A DNA stretch of 64,000 bases. Origin: Pseudescherichia sp031979925 (GTDB lineage: Bacteria > Pseudomonadota > Gammaproteobacteria > Enterobacterales > Enterobacteriaceae). The DNA lies in NCBI RefSeq assembly GCF_031979925.1, contig NZ_DALZFB010000003.1, forward strand, positions 310,001 to 374,000, written 5' to 3'. This document shows, in pieces, positions 58,780-64,000 of the stretch. A model generated the notes under the pieces. It ran no database searches, had not been told where the DNA came from, and was given only the letters and a program-made list of their open reading frames with translations. The stretch's first letter is position 1. Each line of letters opens with the position of its first letter. The position numbers were made by a program, and so were the translations under genes.

Positions 58780-60000
58780 TTACTCTTCCAGCAGATGCTG
58801 CAGCAGCGAGCCGTTGAGCATGGCGCGTTTTACCAACGCAAAGGCACCGATGGCCGAGCGGTGATCCAGCGTCGAGCGCACCACCGGCAGATTTTTGCGA
58901 AACGCCTTCAGCGCCTGGGTATTAATGCAGCCCTCAATAGCGGGCAGCAGCACCTTTTCTGCCTCGACAATCTCACCGGCAATGACAATTTTCTGCGGAT
59001 TAAACAGGTTTATGGCGATGGCAATGGTTTTGCCCAGGTGACGACCTACGTGCTCGATGACCTCACAGGCCAGCGCGTCACCTTTGTTGGCGGCTTTACA
59101 GATCGCTTTGATTGAGCAGTCGTCCAGGGTGATGCGGCTCTGGTAGCCCTGTTCAAGCAGATGGCGTACTCGCTGTTCAATAGCGGCATTTGCCGCCACG
59201 GTCTCCAGACAGCCGAAGTTACCGCAGTGGCAGCGCTCGCCCAGCGGCTCGACCTGAATATGGCCGATCTCGCCGACGTTGCCGTTACGGCCGATAAAGA
59301 TACGCCCGTTAGAGATGATACCGGCCCCGGTTCCGCGGTGGACGCGCACCAGGATCGAGTCCTCACAGTCCTGGCTTGCACCAAAGTAGTGCTCGGCCAG
59401 CGCCAGGCTGCGGATATCGTGCCCGACAAAACAGGTCACCTTAAAACGTTTTTCCAGCGCGCTAACCAGTCCCCAGTTCTCTACCTGGATATGCGGCATA
59501 TAGCGGATCACGCCGCTCTCCGGATCCACCAGCCCCGGTAGGATCACCGAGATAGCAATCAGCTCGCGGGTTTTACGCTGGCAGGTATCGATAAAGGTGG
59601 CGATGGTGTTCAGCAGGGCGTGCTCTAACGTCTCCTGGGTGCGCTCCGGCAGGGGATAGTGCTCTTCTGCCAACACCTTGCTGCTCAGATCGTAGAGCGT
59701 CAGAGTAGTATCGTAGCGGCCAAGGCGCACGCCAATCGCATTGAAGTTACGCGTCTCGGTAATAATAGAGATGGCGCGGCGACCTCCGGTCGAGGCCTGC
59801 TGATCGACCTCTTTAATCAAACCGCGCTCAATAAGCTGTCGCGTGATTTTGGTCACGCTGGCGGGGGCAAGCTGGCTCTGCTCAGCAATCTGGATCCGCG
59901 AGATGGGGCCATGCTGATCGATCAGGCGGTAAACAGCCGCGCTATTGAGTTGTTTTACGAGGTCAACGTTACCAATTTGAGCTTGTCCGCCTGATGTCAT
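58780..60000 (-). CDS. nagC: N-acetylglucosamine repressor NagC (ROK family)
   Basis: 406 residues, E. coli length. The N-terminal helix-turn-helix (about 15-70; GPISRIQIAEQSQLAPASVTKITRQLIERGLI) precedes a ROK sugar-sensing domain with the zinc motif CHCGNFGCLETV. It binds GlcNAc-6-phosphate and then releases the nag operators. Third gene of nagBAC, 8 bp after nagA. Its operators lie between nagB and nagE. Confidence 0.98.
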   Translation of the reverse strand: MTSGGQAQIGNVDLVKQLNSAAVYRLIDQHGPISRIQIAEQSQLAPASVTKITRQLIERGLIKEVDQQASTGGRRAISIITETRNFNAIGVRLGRYDTTLTLYDLSSKVLAEEHYPLPERTQETLEHALLNTIATFIDTCQRKTRELIAISVILPGLVDPESGVIRYMPHIQVENWGLVSALEKRFKVTCFVGHDIRSLALAEHYFGASQDCEDSILVRVHRGTGAGIISNGRIFIGRNGNVGEIGHIQVEPLGERCHCGNFGCLETVAANAAIEQRVRHLLEQGYQSRITLDDCSIKAICKAANKGDALACEVIEHVGRHLGKTIAIAINLFNPQKIVIAGEIVEAEKVLLPAIEGCINTQALKAFRKNLPVVRSTLDHRSAIGAFALVKRAMLNGSLLQHLLEE

Positions 60001-60008
60001 ACTTTCAC

Positions 60009-61157
60009 TTACTCGATGATGACCTCGTTACCATTAACGATGGTCTTAATTACTTTAAAGTCGTGGGTAAACGCGGTCAGGTTCGCCACCATGCCCGGTG
60101 CGATACTGCCTAACTGTTTATCAACGCCGATGGCGCGGGCCGGGTAGAGCGTTGCCATACGCAGCGCTTCGTCCAGCGCAACGCCAACGTGCTCGACAAG
60201 ATTGGCTACCCCTTCGATCATGGTTAATGCCGAACCGCTCAGGGTACCGTTCTCATCTACACAGAGTCCATTACGGTAGTATATTGTTTTACCAGCAAAA
60301 ATGAATTCGTCAATGACTGCACCCGCCGCAGCGGTGGCATCAGTGACCAGGCACAGCTTATCGCCTTTCAGGCGTTTCGCCATCCGAACGTTAGTAAAAT
60401 CAACGTGTAAGCCATCAACAATAATGCCGCAGTAGACGTCTGCGTCATCGAGGATCGCGCCGATTAACCCCGGTTCGCGTCCGGTGATGTAAGGCATGGC
60501 ATTGAAAAGGTGAGTAGCAAAGGTGATACCCGCGCGGAAACCGGCTTTCGCCTCGACGAGGGTCGAATTAGAGTGGCCGGCAGAGACCACAATCCCGGCT
60601 GCCGCCAGCTTGCGGATCACGGCAGGATCGACCATCTCCGGAGCCAGGGTCAGCTTGGTAATCACATCGGCATTGGCGCAGAGAAAATCGACCAGATCGC
60701 TGTCCGGGCGGCGCACAAAGTCAGGATCGTGGGTGCCTTTTTTCACCACGTTGAGCCACGGCCCTTCGAGGTGCAGACCCAGCGCCTGGTGCGGATACTT
60801 AGCCAGGTAGTCGCGCATCACCTGCACGCCCTGTTTCATCAGGTCATCGCTGGTGGTGATGAGCGTCGGTAAAAAGCTGGTGCAGCCCGACTGTTCGTTG
60901 GCACGCTGCATAATCTCCAGCGTCTCTACGCTCACCGCCTCGGCGGTATCGTTAAACTGTACGCCGCCACAGCCGTTCAGCTGCAGGTCGATAAAACCGG
61001 GGGCCAGATATGCACCGTTGAGCGAGCGCTGCTCAATCGTTGGCGGCAGGTCTGCCTGCGGGCAGAGTCGGTCGATTAGACCATCAACGACGATCAGCGC
61101 GTGATCGTCCAGAGTTTCATGGCCGGTAAAGATACGGCACTGGGTTAAAGCATACAT
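60009..61157 (-). CDS. nagA: N-acetylglucosamine-6-phosphate deacetylase NagA
   Basis: 382 residues, E. coli length. An amidohydrolase-superfamily metal enzyme giving glucosamine-6-phosphate and acetate. Motifs are PGFIDLQLNGCGG, GLHLEGPW (metal-binding Glu), SAGHSN, THLFNAM and VTDATAAAG (catalytic Asp). It removes the NagC inducer. Second gene of the operon, 21 bp after nagB. Confidence 0.98.
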   Translation of the reverse strand: MYALTQCRIFTGHETLDDHALIVVDGLIDRLCPQADLPPTIEQRSLNGAYLAPGFIDLQLNGCGGVQFNDTAEAVSVETLEIMQRANEQSGCTSFLPTLITTSDDLMKQGVQVMRDYLAKYPHQALGLHLEGPWLNVVKKGTHDPDFVRRPDSDLVDFLCANADVITKLTLAPEMVDPAVIRKLAAAGIVVSAGHSNSTLVEAKAGFRAGITFATHLFNAMPYITGREPGLIGAILDDADVYCGIIVDGLHVDFTNVRMAKRLKGDKLCLVTDATAAAGAVIDEFIFAGKTIYYRNGLCVDENGTLSGSALTMIEGVANLVEHVGVALDEALRMATLYPARAIGVDKQLGSIAPGMVANLTAFTHDFKVIKTIVNGNEVIIE

Positions 61158-61178
61158 AACGACCCCCGGGTAAAAATG

Positions 61179-61979
61179 TTACAGACCTTTGATATTTTCC
61201 GCTTCTAATTCAGTGAAGTATTTGAGCGTCTTCACCTTTAGCTCCATCGTTGACGGTTCGTCGCACACCACCACCGCTTTCGGATGCAGCTGCAGGCAGC
61301 TGATCGTCCACATGTGGTTAACGTTGCCTTCTACCGCCGCCTGCAATGCCTGCGCCTTGACGTTGCCTAATACCAGAATCATCACCTCTTCGGCATCCAG
61401 CAGAGTGCCTACGCCAACGGTCAGGGCATATTTCGGCACCTGATTGACGTCACCATCAAAAAAGCGGGAGTTTGCCACGCGCGTGTCATGAGTCAGGGTC
61501 TTAATACGGGTGCGGGAGGCCAGCGAGGAGGCCGGTTCGTTAAACGCGATGTGCCCGTCGTTGCCTACGCCACCCATAAACAGGTGAATTTTGCCGTAGG
61601 CACGAATTTTTTCTTCATAACGGCGACATTCTGCGTCAATATCCGGCGCATTACCATTGAGCAGGTTGATATTTTCTGCGGGAATATCAACGTGATCGAA
61701 AAAGTTGCGGTGCATAAAGCTGTGGTAACTTTCCGGGTGCTCTTTTGGCAGACCAACATATTCGTCCATGTTGAAGGTCACGACGTTCTGGAAGCTGACC
61801 TGGCCCGCTTTATGCATTTCAACCAGCGCTTTGTAGGCGGTAAGCGGCGTGCCGCCGGTGGGCAGGCCAAGAACAAACGGACGATCCGCAGTAGGTTTGA
61901 ACGCGTTGATGCGGTTAACGATATGGCGGGCGGCCCATTTACCGACCTGTTCGGCACTCGTCAGGGGGATCAGTCTCAT
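61179..61979 (-). CDS. nagB: Glucosamine-6-phosphate deaminase NagB
   Basis: 266 residues, E. coli length. It converts glucosamine-6-phosphate to fructose-6-phosphate and ammonia. Active-site residues are at the known positions: Asp72 (NMDEYVG), Asp141, His143 and Glu148 (GNDGHIAFNEP). The enzyme is an allosteric hexamer in E. coli. First gene of nagBAC, divergent from nagE. Confidence 0.98.
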   Translation of the reverse strand: MRLIPLTSAEQVGKWAARHIVNRINAFKPTADRPFVLGLPTGGTPLTAYKALVEMHKAGQVSFQNVVTFNMDEYVGLPKEHPESYHSFMHRNFFDHVDIPAENINLLNGNAPDIDAECRRYEEKIRAYGKIHLFMGGVGNDGHIAFNEPASSLASRTRIKTLTHDTRVANSRFFDGDVNQVPKYALTVGVGTLLDAEEVMILVLGNVKAQALQAAVEGNVNHMWTISCLQLHPKAVVVCDEPSTMELKVKTLKYFTELEAENIKGL

Positions 61980-62078
61980 TGTTTACCTCTACACAGTGTG
62001 AAATTAACGTTGGCGAACTGCTGCCTGTACGCTTTAAGCGTAACCCAGATTGCGCCATGAGAGGGGCAGTTCGTCCTG

Positions 62079-62099
62079 ATTTTTTGAATCATAAAATAA
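62079..62099. promoter_or_regulatory. NagC operator on the nagB side
   Basis: An AT-rich imperfect dyad, ATTTTTTG ... ATAAAATAA, 100 bp upstream of the nagB start. Its centre is 94 bp from the nagE-side operator, about the spacing that lets NagC loop the DNA in E. coli. Confidence 0.6.
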
Positions 62100-62144
62100 G
62101 TTTTCGTTCTTAGCCAGTAACCAGGAGTGTAAATAACGATATTT

Positions 62145-62160
62145 GGTGATTGTAATCACA
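62145..62160. promoter_or_regulatory. CRP site between nagB and nagE
   Basis: GGTGA-N6-TCACA matches TGTGA-N6-TCACA at 9 of 10 positions. It lies between the two NagC operators, the E. coli arrangement. Confidence 0.8.
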
Positions 62161-62171
62161 AAAAATGCGCG

Positions 62172-62194
62172 TTTAATTTGCGAGGCGAATTAAA
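62172..62194. promoter_or_regulatory. NagC operator on the nagE side
   Basis: A clear dyad TTTAATT-N9-AATTAAA, the form of the strong E. coli nagE operator. Confidence 0.8.
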
Positions 62195-62303
62195 TTTCCA
62201 CACACTTGAACAGTCTGCGTAAAACGACCGCATTACAGGGTTGGTTTAACTATAAAAAATGGTTAGTGATGAGGCTCAGCGGAGTTTCACAGGGGGGTAT
62301 AAA

Positions 62304-64000
62304 ATGAATATTCTTGGTTTCTTCCAGCGACTGGGGCGAGCGTTACAGCTCCCTATCGCTGTGCTGCCCGTCGCGGCCCTGCTGCTGCGATTCGGTCAGC
62401 CCGATCTGCTTAACGTCCCGTTTATTGCCCAGGCGGGCGGGGCAATTTTTGACAACCTGGCCCTGATCTTCGCTATCGGTGTGGCCTCGTCGTGGTCAAA
62501 AGACAGCGCAGGCGCGGCAGCGCTGGCCGGTGCGGTAGGCTACTTTGTGATGACCAAAGCGATGGTTACCATCAACCCGGCCATCAATATGGGCGTGCTC
62601 TCCGGTATCATTACCGGCCTGGTGGGCGGGGCGGTCTATAACCGCTGGTCCAACATCAAGCTGCCTGAATTCCTGAGCTTCTTTGGCGGCAAACGCTTTG
62701 TGCCGATTGCCACCGGCTTCTTCTGTCTGATCCTGGCGGCCATCTTTGGCTATGTCTGGCCGCCGGTGCAGAACGCTATCCATGCTGGCGGGGAGTGGAT
62801 TGTCTCCATGGGCGCGGTCGGCTCCGGTATCTTCGGCTTCGTTAACCGTCTGCTGATCCCGACCGGTCTGCATCAGGTGCTGAACACCATCGCCTGGTTC
62901 CAGATTGGCGAGTTTACTAACGCCGCAGGCGTTGTCTTCCACGGTGATATTAACCGCTTCTACGCAGGCGACGGCACCGCAGGCATGTTCATGTCCGGCT
63001 TCTTCCCGATCATGATGTTTGGTCTGCCTGGTGCGGCGCTGGCGATGTACTTCGCCGCCCCGAAAGCGCGTCGCCCGATGATTGGCGGCATGCTGCTCTC
63101 CGTGGCTATCACCGCCTTCCTGACCGGTGTTACCGAGCCGCTGGAATTCCTGTTCATGTTCCTGGCTCCGCTGCTGTATCTCCTGCACGCCGTACTGACG
63201 GGCATCAGCCTGTTTGTTGCGACCGCGCTGGGGATCCATGCGGGCTTCTCCTTCTCTGCGGGCGCAATCGACTATGCGCTGATGTATAACCTGCCTGCTG
63301 CCAGCAACAACGTCTGGATGCTGGTGGTGATGGGCCTGCTCTTCTTCGCCATCTACTTTGTGGTCTTTAGCTTCGTTATCCGCGCGTTCAACCTGAAAAC
63401 GCCGGGCCGCGAAGAGACCGACGACGCGGTGGTCACCTCTGAAGCCAACAGCAATACCGACGAGGGTCTCGAACAGCTGGCGACCAGCTACATCGCCGCC
63501 ATCGGTGGTACTGACAACCTGAAAGCGATCGACGCCTGTATTACTCGTCTGCGTCTGACCGTGGCGGACTCCGCCCGCGTTAACGACGTGCAGTGTAAGC
63601 GTCTGGGCGCGTCCGGCGTGGTGAAGCTTAACAAGCAGAGTATTCAGGTGATTGTCGGCGCAAAAGCGGAATCCGTAGGCGATGCGATGAAGCGTGTGGT
63701 TGCCCGTGGCCCGGTGGCCGCAGCCGCCAGCGTCCAGCCCGCAACTAACGCCCCGGCCGCCGCGGTTAAACCGCAGGCCGTGCCGAACGCCGTCACCGTT
63801 GCCGCGCTGGTATCGCCGGTGACCGGTGAGGTTGTTCCGCTGGAGCAGGTACCTGATGAAGCCTTTGCCAGCAAAGCGGTTGGCGACGGTGTGGCGGTGA
63901 AACCGACGGGTAAAACCGTGGTCTCCCCGGCCGCCGGTACCATCGTTAAGATCTTCAACACCAACCACGCTTTCTGTCTGGAAACCGAAAAAGGCGCGGA
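62304..64000 (+). CDS. nagE: N-acetylglucosamine-specific PTS enzyme IIABC, NagE (3' end outside window)
   Basis: 565 codons are present and the frame is open to the edge; E. coli NagE is 648 residues. It imports and phosphorylates GlcNAc. The IIC membrane domain spans about 1-360. The IIB domain follows with the phospho-Cys412 in IDACITRLRL. After an Ala/Pro/Val linker (about 470-500) the IIA domain begins; its active-site histidine lies beyond the window. The start is ATG 62304 with AGGGGGG upstream. Divergent from nagBAC. Confidence 0.97.
   Translation, partial: MNILGFFQRLGRALQLPIAVLPVAALLLRFGQPDLLNVPFIAQAGGAIFDNLALIFAIGVASSWSKDSAGAAALAGAVGYFVMTKAMVTINPAINMGVLSGIITGLVGGAVYNRWSNIKLPEFLSFFGGKRFVPIATGFFCLILAAIFGYVWPPVQNAIHAGGEWIVSMGAVGSGIFGFVNRLLIPTGLHQVLNTIAWFQIGEFTNAAGVVFHGDINRFYAGDGTAGMFMSGFFPIMMFGLPGAALAMYFAAPKARRPMIGGMLLSVAITAFLTGVTEPLEFLFMFLAPLLYLLHAVLTGISLFVATALGIHAGFSFSAGAIDYALMYNLPAASNNVWMLVVMGLLFFAIYFVVFSFVIRAFNLKTPGREETDDAVVTSEANSNTDEGLEQLATSYIAAIGGTDNLKAIDACITRLRLTVADSARVNDVQCKRLGASGVVKLNKQSIQVIVGAKAESVGDAMKRVVARGPVAAAASVQPATNAPAAAVKPQAVPNAVTVAALVSPVTGEVVPLEQVPDEAFASKAVGDGVAVKPTGKTVVSPAAGTIVKIFNTNHAFCLETEKGA

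Larger units (their letters stand above)
61980..62303. other. nagB-nagE divergent control region
   Basis: 324 bp without a gene. It holds two NagC-type operators with a CRP site between (listed separately), the nagB and nagE promoters, and AGGGGGG upstream of nagE. I did not fix the -10/-35 hexamers. Confidence 0.75.

Noticed and set aside
62496..63968. A 490-codon open frame on the minus strand
   Set aside because: It lies entirely inside nagE on the other strand; its composition (His/Gly/Arg-rich, no domain) is that of an antisense shadow, while the plus frame is clearly NagE, running off the window edge.
1..64000. Search for CRISPR arrays, insertion sequences, integrases, toxin-antitoxin pairs and phage genes
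   Set aside because: No regularly spaced repeats, transposase, integrase or defence-type protein could be seen; the variable parts are metabolic or metal-resistance inserts in a conserved backbone.

Overview
This 64 kb window is chromosomal DNA of an enterobacterium. Most genes read as close relatives of Escherichia coli proteins in E. coli order (cstA-ybdD-ybdH ... ybdL-ybdO-ahpCF-ybdR-rna-dcuC-cspE-crcB-tatE-lipA-ybeF-lipB-dacA-rlpA-mrdBA-rlmH-rsfS-nadD-holA-lptE-leuS-ybeL-gltLKJI-lnt-corC-ybeY-ybeZ-miaB-ubiF-tRNAs-asnB-nagCABE). A full methionine-salvage set and GC-rich codon use suggest the Klebsiella/Enterobacter/Kosakonia side of the Enterobacteriaceae. Genus cannot be fixed by eye. I see no insertion sequence, prophage, integrase or CRISPR array. 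One run of 100 N (56024-56123) is an assembly gap inside a tRNA array.

Left part (1-14.6 kb): the end of cstA with ybdD; an SDR oxidoreductase; hcxA (ybdH); then, divergent from hcxA, a four-gene operon for a ribose-type ABC importer (ATPase, permease, periplasmic binding protein) ending in a cytoplasmic seven-repeat LVIVD beta-propeller. Next come the methionine-salvage genes mtnK, mtnA, mtnD-mtnC-mtnB and mtnE (ybdL), then the LysR gene ybdO. Tandem 8-bp MetJ-type boxes lie in the mtnK/mtnA and mtnB/mtnE divergent regions, and a weaker set lies between hcxA and the ABC operon. I infer one MetJ regulon, with the transporter probably importing methylthioribose or a related thiosugar.

Middle left (14.6-27.3 kb): ahpCF with a good OxyR site, ybdR, rna, dcuC, then a copper/silver RND efflux operon (small His/Met/Cys-rich exported protein, TolC-like channel, CusB-like adaptor, CusA-like pump) in the place where E. 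coli has pagP. Several E. coli neighbours are absent here: dsbG, uspG, rnk, the cit genes, pagP and cobC.

Centre and right (27.3-64 kb): conserved housekeeping DNA. It covers lipoate synthesis and transfer (lipA, lipB), cell elongation and wall (dacA, rlpA, mrdB, mrdA), ribosome maturation (rlmH, rsfS, ybeY), NAD synthesis, the clamp-loader subunit holA, lptE, leuS, the glutamate/aspartate ABC operon with its internal sRNA sroC, lipoprotein N-acylation (lnt), tRNA modification (miaB), ubiquinone synthesis (ubiF), a Met-Leu-Gln tRNA operon, asnB, and the amino-sugar genes nagBAC and nagE around a NagC/CRP control region. An unexplained promoter plus stem-loop element sits between nadD and rsfS. 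nagE runs off the right edge.
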